Below, in pieces: positions 17,669 through 26,331 of a DNA stretch of 64,000 nucleotides (position 1 is the first letter of the stretch; every line of letters starts with the position of its first letter). The notes beneath the pieces are model-generated. The model made no database searches and was not told the DNA's origin. It saw nothing but the letters and a program-made list of their open reading frames with translations. Source of the stretch: Bacillota bacterium (GTDB taxonomy: Bacteria; Bacillota; UBA4882; UBA8346); assembly GCA_023426245.1 (NCBI GenBank), contig JAFABB010000008.1, positions 62,001 through 126,000 on the forward strand. Direction: 5' to 3'. A program made the position numbers and the translations under genes.

Positions 17669-17689
17669 AATGATTGAAAGTCAATCATT
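17669..17689. promoter_or_regulatory. Palindromic operator upstream of the LacI gene
   Basis: AATGATTGA-AAG-TCAATCATT is a perfect 9-bp inverted repeat, with looser pairing outwards (GTTCAA/TTGAAC). A further half-like TTCAATGAT lies at 17652-17660. It is 50 nt before the LacI start and fits an autoregulatory operator. Confidence 0.6.
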
Positions 17690-17713
17690 TGAACCGTTTC
17701 ATCAAAATGCTGG

Positions 17714-19369
17714 TCATTCCCAATAAATTGTCCCGCCCTTATCTGCGGATGAAGTACACTTCTTATAAAGTTTCAACCATCCCGTGGCCGGTTTTTCAAT
17801 TTTATTCCAGTGCCGTTTGCGGTTTGCAAATTCTTCATCCGAAACATCGACCGTTAATTTTCTGGCTTCAATATCAATATGAATGACATCCCCGTTTTTC
17901 AATAAGGCAATATTTCCACCTTCATACGCTTCGGGAGACACATGACCGATTGCCAATCCCCCTGTAGCCCCTGAAAAGCGGCCATCGGATACCAGCGCAA
18001 TCTTGGTTCCAAGCCCTTTACCCAATACGGCGGCCATAAAAGTCTCCATGTGAGGCATTCCGGGGGAACCTTTCGGGCCTTCATAACGAATGACGACTAC
18101 ATCCCCGGCAACAATTTCATCTTTGAGAATCGCTTGCCAGGCATCGTCCTGAGAATCATAAACTTTGGCGGGTCCGCTAAAGTTTAAAGCTTCTTTATCA
18201 ACCGCCGAAAACTTAACAATCGCACTTTCTGTAGCAATGTTGCCTTTTAATACAGCCAGTCCTCCCTGAACGCTAATGGGATGGCTTACTTCATGAATCA
18301 CGTCTTGATTCTTGTTTTGCGATTTGGCAATCTTATCCTCAATGGTCCCAAACATGCCCTTGGCGGAAATTTTGATCTTACCGGCTGCGGCAAGTTCCTT
18401 AAGCACAGCGCCCAATCCGCCCGCTTCAGAAAATTCAGCCATCGTATAGCTTTTATGGTTTGGATAAATCGCACTAATCACCGGAACATCCCGGCTGATT
18501 TCATCAAAGAACTCGGGCGTGATCTCAATGCCCGCCTGCCGGGCGATTGCCGGAATATGCAGGATGGAATTGCTCGACCCCCCTGTAGCCATCATATAAC
18601 GGACCAGATTTTCAAAATTATCGGCATTGACTACATCAAGGGGCCGGGTTTCATTTTTCACAAGCTGAACAATTTTCCGCGCTGCTTCTAAAGCCATCTC
18701 AAGCCACTTGGGACTTTGCGCTCTTACACTGGCATTTCCATCGGGTGAAAATCCTAAAATTTCTGCCGTAGCGCACATGGTATTGGCAGTCCCCATGAAA
18801 GGACAGGCTCCCGGTGTCGGACAGGCATTGCGGACGATATCCTTATATTCTTCCTTACTCATATCGCCGGCAATGTAAGCGGCATAAGCCTGTTTGGTAT
18901 GGGTCAAAGTTATCATTTTTTGGTTATGAAAACCCGGGGCCATAAAACCGCCGGTAAACATGACCGCTGGAATATTGACCCGCATGATGCCCATCAACAT
19001 ACCCGGTACGACCTTATCGCAACTTGCCAGCAAAATCATGCCGTCAAGCATATTAAGCTCGGCTACAGTCTCCACTTCGGACGAGACTAAATCACGGGTC
19101 GGCAGTGTGTATCGATCTCCCGGTGTATTGGAACAAATACCGTCGCATATGCCCAAAACCGGTAACTCGCGGGCCAGTGCACCGGCTTTGTTAATTTCAT
19201 CCTTAATCCCTTCAATCACTTCTTTGAAATGAAAATGCCCCGGGTTCATCTCGTTCCATGAATTGACGATGCCGATCACGGGACGTTTGGCTTCCTCGGG
19301 CGATACTCCCATCGCATAAAGCAACGCATTACGATGGTCTAGTGATTCTTCGTTCCAATTGCGAATCAT
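17714..19369 (-). CDS. IlvD/Edd-family dehydratase (sugar-acid dehydratase type)
   Basis: A 551-residue Fe-S dehydratase. Cluster and catalytic marks are CDGICSNTPGDRYTLPTRD (around C75-C79), ASCDKVVPGM (C117) and CPTPGACPFMGTANTM (C189). The family contains dihydroxy-acid dehydratase, phosphogluconate dehydratase and sugar-acid dehydratases. No ilv genes are nearby, while dehydrogenases and a LacI regulator are, so a 2-keto-3-deoxy-acid-forming sugar-acid dehydratase is more likely. I chose ATG 19369 (AAAGGAGA upstream) over a longer reading. It starts 25 nt after the VOC gene. Confidence 0.85.
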   Translation of the reverse strand: MIRNWNEESLDHRNALLYAMGVSPEEAKRPVIGIVNSWNEMNPGHFHFKEVIEGIKDEINKAGALARELPVLGICDGICSNTPGDRYTLPTRDLVSSEVETVAELNMLDGMILLASCDKVVPGMLMGIMRVNIPAVMFTGGFMAPGFHNQKMITLTHTKQAYAAYIAGDMSKEEYKDIVRNACPTPGACPFMGTANTMCATAEILGFSPDGNASVRAQSPKWLEMALEAARKIVQLVKNETRPLDVVNADNFENLVRYMMATGGSSNSILHIPAIARQAGIEITPEFFDEISRDVPVISAIYPNHKSYTMAEFSEAGGLGAVLKELAAAGKIKISAKGMFGTIEDKIAKSQNKNQDVIHEVSHPISVQGGLAVLKGNIATESAIVKFSAVDKEALNFSGPAKVYDSQDDAWQAILKDEIVAGDVVVIRYEGPKGSPGMPHMETFMAAVLGKGLGTKIALVSDGRFSGATGGLAIGHVSPEAYEGGNIALLKNGDVIHIDIEARKLTVDVSDEEFANRKRHWNKIEKPATGWLKLYKKCTSSADKGGTIYWE

Positions 19370-19394
19370 TTTCCTATTCTCCTTTGTGGCATTT

Positions 19395-19766
19395 TTATCT
19401 TTGCAACAAATGCACGGCAAAACCGGCAATTTCATCCTTGAAATAAATTACGATCAAATTTCCCTCCGCATCGTACTTGGCGGATTCATCCTGAAAGGTA
19501 CAGTCTTTTCCTTCCAAATATGCTTTGGCCTCATGAATATCGTTTACCGCAACAGCGATATGACCATGGATGCCCCGGCCGCCGCCTTTCATAATCTCAA
19601 GTTTGGGTCCGGCATAAATCGATTGGTTTCCTTCTTCTACCGGCCACCCAAAAAACGTTTCAAACCATTGAGCAGTAGCCAATGCCGTTTTTGGATCACT
19701 TGCATTGATTCCCAAGTGTACAACTTTAAAACCGATTTTTTCGAGAATGTCATTTCTTTGTTCCAT
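19395..19766 (-). CDS. VOC (glyoxalase/dioxygenase fold) family protein
   Basis: A 123-residue single-module VOC protein (VHLGINASDPKTALATAQWF at the first strand, IHGHIAVAVNDIHEAKAYLE in the middle). Metal-ligand-like residues include H18 and H77-H79. VOC proteins act as lyases, epimerases, isomerases or dioxygenases; with an anaerobic context an isomerase or lyase is more likely. It sits between livF and the dehydratase gene and is probably part of the same operon. Exact reaction unknown. Confidence 0.75.
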   Translation of the reverse strand: MEQRNDILEKIGFKVVHLGINASDPKTALATAQWFETFFGWPVEEGNQSIYAGPKLEIMKGGGRGIHGHIAVAVNDIHEAKAYLEGKDCTFQDESAKYDAEGNLIVIYFKDEIAGFAVHLLQR

Positions 19767-19814
19767 CTTTATCCAGTTCTCCGTTGGAATATAATTTACG
19801 GGTACATTAAAGCT

Positions 19815-20513
19815 TTACTCTCCAAGATAGGCCTTCTTAACCGCCGGCGAGCAAAGAAGCTCTTTTCCGGTACCGGCTAATGTAATTCGCCCATTTTCAA
19901 GAACATAAGCTTTATCACATAGGCTCAGCGCTTTTTTGGCATTTTGTTCCACCAGCAATACCGTTATCCCGCTATCTCGAATCGCCGAAATAAGCTGATA
20001 TACTTGATTGACGATCAGCGGAGCTAATCCCAGCGAAGGTTCGTCTAGTAAAATAATCTTCGGATTTGCCATCAGTCCCCGTCCGATAGCCAGCATTTGC
20101 TGTTCACCACCGGATAAGGTTCCGGCAAACTGATGGGCTCTTTCCTTTAAAATTGGAAAGAGGTGATAGATCTTTTGAATATTTTCATGAAGTACTTTTC
20201 CGGAAAAAAGATACCCGCCAACCAGGAGATTGTCATTGACAGTAAGACCGGAAAAAGTATGTCTTCCTTCCGGAACATGAACGATTCCGATTTTCACGAT
20301 TTCATGGACTTTATTGGGCACTTTTTTTCCTAAAAATTCAATGTTTCCCTCTGTCGGCCTGACCAAACCGGAAATACAACGTAACAAGGTGGATTTTCCA
20401 GCGCCGTTGGACCCGATGATACTAACGATTTGACCCTTTTCGGTCTCGATGGAAACGGATTTAAGCGCCTTAACATAGCCGTAACTGGCACTCAGGTTCG
20501 ATATTCTCAGCAT
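19815..20513 (-). CDS. livF: Branched-chain amino acid-type ABC transporter ATPase (LivF)
   Basis: A 232-residue ABC ATPase of the LivF type: Walker A GSNGAGKST, signature LSGGEQQMLAIGRGL and Walker B KIILLDEPSLGLAP. The start is the ATG at 20513, with GGAGG 7 nt upstream; its ATGCTGA overlaps the livG stop by 7 nt. It is the second ATPase of the importer. The presence of catabolic genes downstream suggests the importer takes up a non-amino-acid carboxylate. Confidence 0.92.
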   Translation of the reverse strand: MLRISNLSASYGYVKALKSVSIETEKGQIVSIIGSNGAGKSTLLRCISGLVRPTEGNIEFLGKKVPNKVHEIVKIGIVHVPEGRHTFSGLTVNDNLLVGGYLFSGKVLHENIQKIYHLFPILKERAHQFAGTLSGGEQQMLAIGRGLMANPKIILLDEPSLGLAPLIVNQVYQLISAIRDSGITVLLVEQNAKKALSLCDKAYVLENGRITLAGTGKELLCSPAVKKAYLGE

Positions 20514-21280
20514 CCGCAACCCTCCTCTTCACCGAGGTATGCTTTAATAACCTCAGTGTTGGCACGAATTTCACTCGGTGTTCCGGCAGCAATGGTATTT
20601 CCAAAGTTCTGCACGTAAATTCGATGGGAAAGTCCCATAACCAACTCCAAACGATGCTCGATCAAAAGAATGGCAAACCCGAATTTTTGGCTTAAACCGG
20701 CTATAAGCTCGGTTAATTCTCCAACTTCGGTCGGATTCAAACCTGCTGCGGGTTCATCCAGCAAAAAAACCTTTGGGTTACATACAAGTCCACGGGCTAT
20801 TTCAAGCCGCCTTTGCAAACCATAAGCCAAATTTTCCGGGCGCTCGTTTCTATAATTAATTAAATCAACGACCTCCAGAAGATGCTCACATAGTTCGCGT
20901 CCGCGTTTTTCTTCTCTTAATCTTCTGGGTGAGGGGAAAAAGCTTTCGAAAACCGAATAGTGCGAAAACGCATCAAATGCACACATCACATTTTCCAAGA
21001 CCGTTAAACCCTTGAATAATCTGATGTTCTGAAAAGTTCGTGAAATACCGAGCTTAGCAATTTTATATTGTTCCATTCTGGTGATATTGAGATCATTCAA
21101 AAATACTTCACCGGAACTTGCAGGGTACACGCCGGAAATCACATTAAATATTGTTGTCTTGCCAGCGCCATTGGGACCAATGATACCCGTAATATCGCCC
21201 TTGTCGGCCGTGAGGGAAAAATCAATAATGGCATTGACGCCACCAAAATTTTTACTGACATTCTTCAGCTCAAGTAACAT
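20507..21280 (-). CDS. livG: Branched-chain amino acid-type ABC transporter ATPase (LivG)
   Basis: A 257-residue LivG-type ATPase: Walker A GPNGAGKTT, LivG-specific insert ISRTFQNIRLFKGLTVLENV, Walker B VFLLDEPAAGLNPTE and the C-terminal GTPSEIRANTEVIKAYLGEE stretch. The ATG at 21280 overlaps the end of livM by 11 nt, so the two are translationally coupled. A longer reading to 21352 is not supported by a ribosome binding site. It powers import together with LivF. Confidence 0.92.
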   Translation of the reverse strand: MLLELKNVSKNFGGVNAIIDFSLTADKGDITGIIGPNGAGKTTIFNVISGVYPASSGEVFLNDLNITRMEQYKIAKLGISRTFQNIRLFKGLTVLENVMCAFDAFSHYSVFESFFPSPRRLREEKRGRELCEHLLEVVDLINYRNERPENLAYGLQRRLEIARGLVCNPKVFLLDEPAAGLNPTEVGELTELIAGLSQKFGFAILLIEHRLELVMGLSHRIYVQNFGNTIAAGTPSEIRANTEVIKAYLGEEEGCGC

Positions 21281-22145
21281 TTCTTTTTTCTTCCCTTCTT
21301 TTACCCGTGAAAAGTTTTTTGATGTTTTGATAAGACAATTCCCATTCACCAAATAATCCGGCCGGCTTGTAATTGATGATCAGTAATACTAATATGGCAT
21401 AAAACACCATTCTGTATTGGGAGGCAAACCGTAAAGTTTCAGGAAGTACGGTGAGTATCAGCGTAGAAAAAACAGATCCCGTCAAACTGTTGACACCGCC
21501 GAAAAACACCATAATCACCCATTCGGCGCTTTTTTTCCACCCGAATAGCCCGGGCTCGACATAGGTTGTATAAAAAGCATATAAAACACCGGCATAGGCT
21601 GTTAACCCAACCGAGAACAGAAAAACGATCATCTTGATACGGGGTACGTTGATACCCATTGCCTTCGCCGCAAGCTCATCACTTCTTAGGGCGATACATT
21701 GTCTTCCAAATTTCGATTTTTTGAAATAAGCCACCATCGCCATACAAACGATAATCGAAATCAAAGTCAATAAAAAAGTCGTCTTTTTAGGGATTCCCGA
21801 AAAACCATTGGCTCCGCCGGTAATCGATACCATCTGATTGAGCAAAGCAGTGATTGCTTCTCCAAATCCCAATGTAACTAAGGAAATATAATCCCGTCTT
21901 AAACGGATGATTGGCAAACCCACGATAAAACCGACCAGAACACTGACGGCTATGGCTAATATTGCGGCAATTCCAAAGGGTAATCCCGCTTTTACCACCA
22001 ATGACGCCGAAACATACGCGCCAATTGCCATAAAGGCGCCCTGTCCCAAAGAAAACATACCTGTCAAACCAGTAAGCACATATACCCCGACCACTGAAAT
22101 AATCGATATAAAAGCAAAAGTAAGAATCGAAAGATAAAATTCCAT
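21270..22145 (-). CDS. livM: Branched-chain amino acid-type ABC permease (LivM)
   Basis: A 291-residue membrane protein with about nine transmembrane segments. The family motif TGLTGMFSLGQGAFMAIGAYVSA is near residue 30, and INVPRIKMIVFLFSVGLTAYAG follows. The start is the ATG at 22145 with TAGGAGA 6 nt upstream. Forms the channel with LivH. The gene order livK-H-M-G-F is the standard one for this transporter family. Confidence 0.92.
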   Translation of the reverse strand: MEFYLSILTFAFISIISVVGVYVLTGLTGMFSLGQGAFMAIGAYVSASLVVKAGLPFGIAAILAIAVSVLVGFIVGLPIIRLRRDYISLVTLGFGEAITALLNQMVSITGGANGFSGIPKKTTFLLTLISIIVCMAMVAYFKKSKFGRQCIALRSDELAAKAMGINVPRIKMIVFLFSVGLTAYAGVLYAFYTTYVEPGLFGWKKSAEWVIMVFFGGVNSLTGSVFSTLILTVLPETLRFASQYRMVFYAILVLLIINYKPAGLFGEWELSYQNIKKLFTGKRREEKRNVT

Positions 22146-22179
22146 TGAATTTCTCCTAACTTTTAGGCCATTTCTTTCT

Positions 22180-23052
22180 TTATGCCTTTTCTTGAATATT
22201 TGATCCTGCAATACCCCGGGGACGAACAATCAAAAACATCAACATAATCAAGAAGGTAAATACAGGTGTATAAGCTGTACCAATAAAGGTAATCAGCGAA
22301 GTTTCCACTAAGCCAAGTAAAAAAGCGCCGATTACTGCGCCTGAAATACTGCCGAGTCCGCCGATAACCGAAGCAATAAAACCCTTAACCACTAAATTGC
22401 CAAGTTGCGGATACAAAGTATAATTAATCCCTAGAAATACGCCGGCTAGTCCTCCCAAAGCACCGGAGAGCAAAAAAGCAAATTGGATAATCCGGATGGA
22501 ATCGATTCCCATGAGACCGGCTGTTTCCCTCTCAAACGAAACCGCACGCAGTCCCCTTCCCAGTCTGGTCTTCTGAATCAGTAAAACCAGCAAAATTAAT
22601 GCCGAAGTTGAAATAAGGAACATAATAAAATCAGAGGTTGAAATTACAATATCTCCTAATTTAATGACAGGATTTTTAAAAAAACGCGGGTAGTTATAAA
22701 AATTGGGACCGACACAAATGGTAACGATGGCTTCATATAAAGTACCCAAAGTAATCGATGATACAAAATAGTAGATGGGTGATGTATTTCGCAGAGTTAT
22801 TTTTCTAAAAGCAACCAGCTCACCTAGAAGCGCAACCAGTCCACCTGCCGTCATGGAAACGATGATTACCGGAAAAAGTGACCAACCTGTTTTGGCAGAC
22901 ACATAATAACCGATAAAAGCGCTCAACATCATTAAAGCACCATGTGAGAAATTGGAAAATTTCAAAACATTGAATATCAAAGCGAATCCCACTGATATCA
23001 GCGCGTAGACGGATCCAAGCGCTAACCCGTTAATCAGTATTTGCAGCGACAT
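22180..23052 (-). CDS. livH: Branched-chain amino acid-type ABC permease (LivH)
   Basis: A 290-residue permease with eight or nine hydrophobic segments and the LivH motif INGLALGSVYALISVGFALIFNVLKFSNFSHG at the N-terminus. GLGSISGAVIGAFLLGLVE is the conserved cytoplasmic loop that contacts the ATPases. The start is the ATG at 23052, with AAGGAG 5 nt upstream. It is separated from livK by about 220 nt that contain a perfect hairpin (23148-23184). Confidence 0.92.
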   Translation of the reverse strand: MSLQILINGLALGSVYALISVGFALIFNVLKFSNFSHGALMMLSAFIGYYVSAKTGWSLFPVIIVSMTAGGLVALLGELVAFRKITLRNTSPIYYFVSSITLGTLYEAIVTICVGPNFYNYPRFFKNPVIKLGDIVISTSDFIMFLISTSALILLVLLIQKTRLGRGLRAVSFERETAGLMGIDSIRIIQFAFLLSGALGGLAGVFLGINYTLYPQLGNLVVKGFIASVIGGLGSISGAVIGAFLLGLVETSLITFIGTAYTPVFTFLIMLMFLIVRPRGIAGSNIQEKA

Positions 23053-23147
23053 GTCTTCTCCTTTATCCATATCAAACTATTCTAAAAGAAAACGAACTGT
23101 TATGAACCGTTCATCCTTGTCAGAGTGTCTGTTCAAATGATTTTATC

Positions 23148-23184
23148 GTTTGCATATCCGATATTGAATATCGGATATGCAAAC
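23148..23184. promoter_or_regulatory. Perfect 18-bp hairpin between livK and livH
   Basis: The two arms are exactly complementary over 18 bp and separated by a single G; the left arm begins GTTTGCATATCCG. No T-run follows in the minus direction, so it is more likely an mRNA-stabilising or partial termination element. Such an element would give more binding protein than permease. Confidence 0.7.
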
Positions 23185-23275
23185 CCTTACGATTTCCGAT
23201 TCCTCTTAGAAACAGCTTTTCAGGATCGATTAGCTTTTTATAATCGAGTAGCTTTAATGCTCGAGTAATCTTTGT

Positions 23276-24451
23276 TTATTTCTCGAGAACCGAATATTTT
23301 TTGATAAAGGTGTTCTTTTGATCTTTGATTTCATGCATATACATGGATAGACCCTTGGTCTGATGCGTTTTCGGGTTGATGGTAATATCGCCGGTAACGC
23401 CGGGATATGCTTTAAGATTTTCTACTGCTTTTTGGATTTTAGTCGGATTGTCGCCAACTTTACCGATAATCTGAGTCAAAGCCCCAATAACATCATACCC
23501 TAAGAAAAATTTATTCGTAGGATTATTCCGGTTCTTTTCCTTATATTCTCTTGAGATCTCTTGAACCTTAGGGTCATTGTCCGTAATATTGTTAATATAG
23601 ACAACGCCATTGGCTTCCGGACCCGTCAGATCGAGAAACGGAGGCGCCGCATCCAGGCCGCAGATAATTGGGCCATCATATCCGATCGCTCTTGCCTGCT
23701 GTACAATAAGCACCAATTCCTGGGTATAGTTGGGAGCATAGATTACGTCAACTTTTGCCGAATTAATCTTGCTGAGCAAGGTTTTAAAATCTTTATCATT
23801 GGCTTGGTAAGGAACTTCCGCTTTGATTGAAGCGCCATTGAGCCCTTTAAGGGTCCTCTTGAATGCCTCGACCAGCGATAATGAATAAGCATTGGATTGA
23901 TTGTAAATGATGCCGAAATTTTTGAATTGTTTTTCCTGGACAGCATAATGGGCCATGATATCACCCTGCTGATCAGAGGAAGGTTGAAGTAAAAACATAT
24001 TCTTATAGGGTTGACCATTGCCTTTGATGGTTGCCCGGTTGTCCATGGCAAATCCCAGGACCGGAACATTGTACTGTTCCGAAATTGGAGCGATGGCAAT
24101 TCCAATATTCGCTACCGGCGGGCCAATAATCGCACTGACCTTGTCTTTCGTAACCATACGGGTAAAAGCACTAATTGCTTCTTGAACTTCACCTTTTGTG
24201 TCATAGGAGACCAACTTGACTTTTCGTCCCTTAATTCCTCCCTGGCTGTTGATTTCATCAACCGCCCATTTTGCGCCGGACTCGATCATTTTACCAAGGA
24301 TAGAGGTTACTCCAGTCGTATCTTGCAAACACCCAATTAAAATTTCACCCTTGTTGGCAGCTGACGCCATACCTGATGGACCAAGATAAGAAATGAAAAC
24401 GATTGCAATAAGAACTAAAATTGTAATCCCCAATAAATGACTCTTTTTCAC
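23276..24451 (-). CDS. livK: ABC transporter substrate-binding protein (LivK-like)
   Basis: A 391-residue secreted binding protein: an N-terminal signal segment (LLGITILVLIAIVFISYLG, then ASA) and a type I periplasmic-binding fold (ILIGCLQDTTGVTSILGK, WAVDEINSQGGIKGRKVKLV, AIIGPPVANIGIAIAPISEQYNVPV). This family binds branched-chain amino acids but also amides, aromatic acids and other carboxylates. There is no lipobox Cys. GTG start with AGGGG 7 nt upstream. As first gene of the long block it defines the substrate, which cannot be inferred from sequence alone. Confidence 0.9.
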   Translation of the reverse strand: MKKSHLLGITILVLIAIVFISYLGPSGMASAANKGEILIGCLQDTTGVTSILGKMIESGAKWAVDEINSQGGIKGRKVKLVSYDTKGEVQEAISAFTRMVTKDKVSAIIGPPVANIGIAIAPISEQYNVPVLGFAMDNRATIKGNGQPYKNMFLLQPSSDQQGDIMAHYAVQEKQFKNFGIIYNQSNAYSLSLVEAFKRTLKGLNGASIKAEVPYQANDKDFKTLLSKINSAKVDVIYAPNYTQELVLIVQQARAIGYDGPIICGLDAAPPFLDLTGPEANGVVYINNITDNDPKVQEISREYKEKNRNNPTNKFFLGYDVIGALTQIIGKVGDNPTKIQKAVENLKAYPGVTGDITINPKTHQTKGLSMYMHEIKDQKNTFIKKYSVLEK

Positions 24452-24625
24452 GCTTACACCCCTTGTTCATATATTTGATTCTTCATCTGTCAACTAAAAC
24501 ACTTGGTGATTCAAATTTGTGAAAAACCCCCTTTCCAAATTGTGGTGAGAAGTCAAGCGATAAGAATTCAATAACTTAGACATTATCGCTATAACGAAAT
24601 ATTGAATGTCAGATATCAAATATTT

Positions 24626-24641
24626 TTGAAATCGATTGCAA
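24626..24641. promoter_or_regulatory. LacI/CcpA-type operator upstream of livK
   Basis: TTGAAATCGATTGCAA on the plus strand; its reverse complement TTGCAATCGATTTCAA differs by one base from the site at 24920-24935. It lies 175 nt before the livK start. Confidence 0.5.
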
Positions 24642-24665
24642 AATTGGAAATTAAAAATATCGTCC

Positions 24666-24691
24666 TTCATGCTTATTATAATAAGCATGAA
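24666..24691. repeat. 26-bp perfect palindrome upstream of livK
   Basis: Arms TTCATGCTTATTA and TAATAAGCATGAA are exactly complementary with no loop. It could be a binding site for a dimeric regulator. It is 215 nt before livK. Confidence 0.6.
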
Positions 24692-24919
24692 CTCCAATCC
24701 ATCATGATTTCCCAATGCTAATTAAAATAATCAGCCCGGGTTCTATCGTAAAAATCATTTGTAAAATCCGTCAAAATGATAAGGTTTGCAAAAAAGCTCA
24801 TCCAAACTCGATTCAATTTCCAAAAATACGACCCAAAAAAACTCTATCGAACTGCTGAATCTTTTAAAAAACGACAAATACCTTTCAGCAAATCCAAAAT
24901 TGATTGAAAGGCAAACTCA

Positions 24920-24935
24920 TTGCAATCGTTTTCAA
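24920..24935. promoter_or_regulatory. Second LacI/CcpA-type operator upstream of livK
   Basis: TTGCAATCGTTTTCAA; shares 15 of 16 bases with the site at 15723-15738. A pair of such sites on the same promoter region could support looping by a LacI-family tetramer. Confidence 0.5.
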
Positions 24936-25347
24936 TTTTACCAAAATAAAAAGAGACTAATCACGTTGCAAAAAATTTTCAACCGTCATATTTCTTTCTG
25001 ATTCGTCCCCAATATATTATCCAGATGTCCATGAAAAATAAAGCTAAATAAAGAATTTAATAACAGTATAACATATTGTCTCCAAAATGCAATATAAAGT
25101 TCATATAAACTAATAGTTCAAAAGCTGGAATTTAAAGGCTACAACCGGATTTGATGTCCATAATGTTAACAAAGGTATAGGGCATCTACTACGTCACCGT
25201 ATCGTTCAAGGTTTCTTTGCTGCCGTTCAACATTTTATTAGCCCGTACATGGGAAGATGAGCGATTTTCAGGCTCTCATGGCGCCGGCCTTCTCGCTGAA
25301 CATTTCAGAACAACACCCCCTATTAGAAAATTTTCCAATGCAGACCT

Positions 25348-25836
25348 TTATTTGAGAACGATTCCTATGCTTTGCAGCCATTGAGTGACCTTGGACTGGG
25401 CATTGCCTCCCCCGCTTCCGTAGATTTCAAAACTATCAAGAACTGTAGATTGAGAGCACAATGTCGCAATGTCCTTTTCGGCTCTTCCCAGTCCGCCTCC
25501 GCCGTGGGTACAGAATGGCACAACAGTTTTGCCCGATAAATCGCTTTCTGATAAAAAAGTAGCAACGGGAGGCGCTATGGTACTCCACCAATTTGGAGAA
25601 CCTACAAATATAGTGTCATAAGATCCAAGAGCATCGACTTTAGATTTTAATACAGGTTTGTAGCCCTGCCGGATTTCTCTTTTTGCCTGTTCCACCACTG
25701 TATTGTAGGAATCCGGATACGGATTCACCGGTTGAATCTCGAACAATTCGCCTCCAACATTCTCACGAATCAGTTTTGCGATTTTGCCTGTATTTCCGGA
25801 ATGCGTAAAATACGCAATTAAAACACGATTCGCCAT
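25348..25836 (-). CDS. Flavodoxin
   Basis: A 162-residue flavodoxin. The FMN phosphate loop is THSGNTGK near residues 10-17. FVGSPNWWSTIAPPVATFL and FCTHGGGGLGRAEKDI form the other two FMN loops, as in the flavodoxin_4 group. The start is the ATG at 25836, with AAAGGGTG upstream. It is a low-potential electron carrier; no redox partner is adjacent, so its role is general. Confidence 0.85.
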   Translation of the reverse strand: MANRVLIAYFTHSGNTGKIAKLIRENVGGELFEIQPVNPYPDSYNTVVEQAKREIRQGYKPVLKSKVDALGSYDTIFVGSPNWWSTIAPPVATFLSESDLSGKTVVPFCTHGGGGLGRAEKDIATLCSQSTVLDSFEIYGSGGGNAQSKVTQWLQSIGIVLK

Positions 25837-26331
25837 GTGGATCACCCTTTCTTTTTGATTTATTGATAAACTTAATGGTAACTGTAAAATCCCAGCCAAG
25901 GATTACGGGATTTTCCATTCGCTTAATTACCAAATACTTCAACTGTCTGTCTCATCTATTTGCGATATCCACACGAAAAAGACAGTTTTTCATACAAACA
26001 TTTGACCGGGATCAACGCTTTTTTAAAAGGCGATTCTTTATCACTGAGAAGCATTCCGGCAGCATAGGCCTTCATAACAGTTAAGGAAACCCCCGCGTTC
26101 TGACAAGTTCGGTACAAACTTCCCCGTTTTGGATCAACGCCTCTATAAAACCAACTATATGTTGAAATAAGTAATTTGAATGCCTAACTACGACTCACCT
26201 CCTGAGATCTATTTTGCTTATTGTCTCTTAAGCCTTCCCCTCTCTTCCGAAAAAGAGAGGGGAACTAAGGGGGTGAGTTGCTTTTAGACATCTTGAATCT
26301 ATGAAAGCAAAATTTATTTCACCCTATATAT
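25837..26331. other. Intergenic region with an inverted repeat
   Basis: About 495 bp without a gene. A perfect 10-bp inverted repeat (TTCCCCTCTC at 26235-26244 with 26255-26264) could be a terminator or small dispersed repeat. Similar G-rich inverted repeats recur at 41829-41880 and 59237-60141. Confidence 0.4.

Larger units (their letters stand above)
24452..25347. promoter_or_regulatory. Long regulatory region upstream of livK
   Basis: About 900 bp without a convincing gene; short open frames here have no ribosome binding sites. It holds a 26-bp palindrome (24666-24691) and two LacI/CcpA-type sites (24626-24641, 24920-24935). The part from about 25130 to 25320 is more GC-rich and may be the remains of a gene, but I cannot identify it. 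Confidence 0.5.

Noticed and set aside
17714..19369. Biosynthetic dihydroxy-acid dehydratase IlvD
   Set aside because: No other branched-chain biosynthesis genes are near, while transport, LacI and sugar-type dehydrogenase genes are; a catabolic sugar-acid dehydratase is more likely, although sequence alone does not exclude IlvD.
24494..25001. Two frames of 71-73 codons upstream of livK
   Set aside because: They cover palindromes and operator-like sites, lack ribosome binding sites and have spacer-like composition.
25130..25347. Possible gene remnant before the flavodoxin gene
   Set aside because: Composition hints at former coding sequence but no frame gives a recognisable protein.
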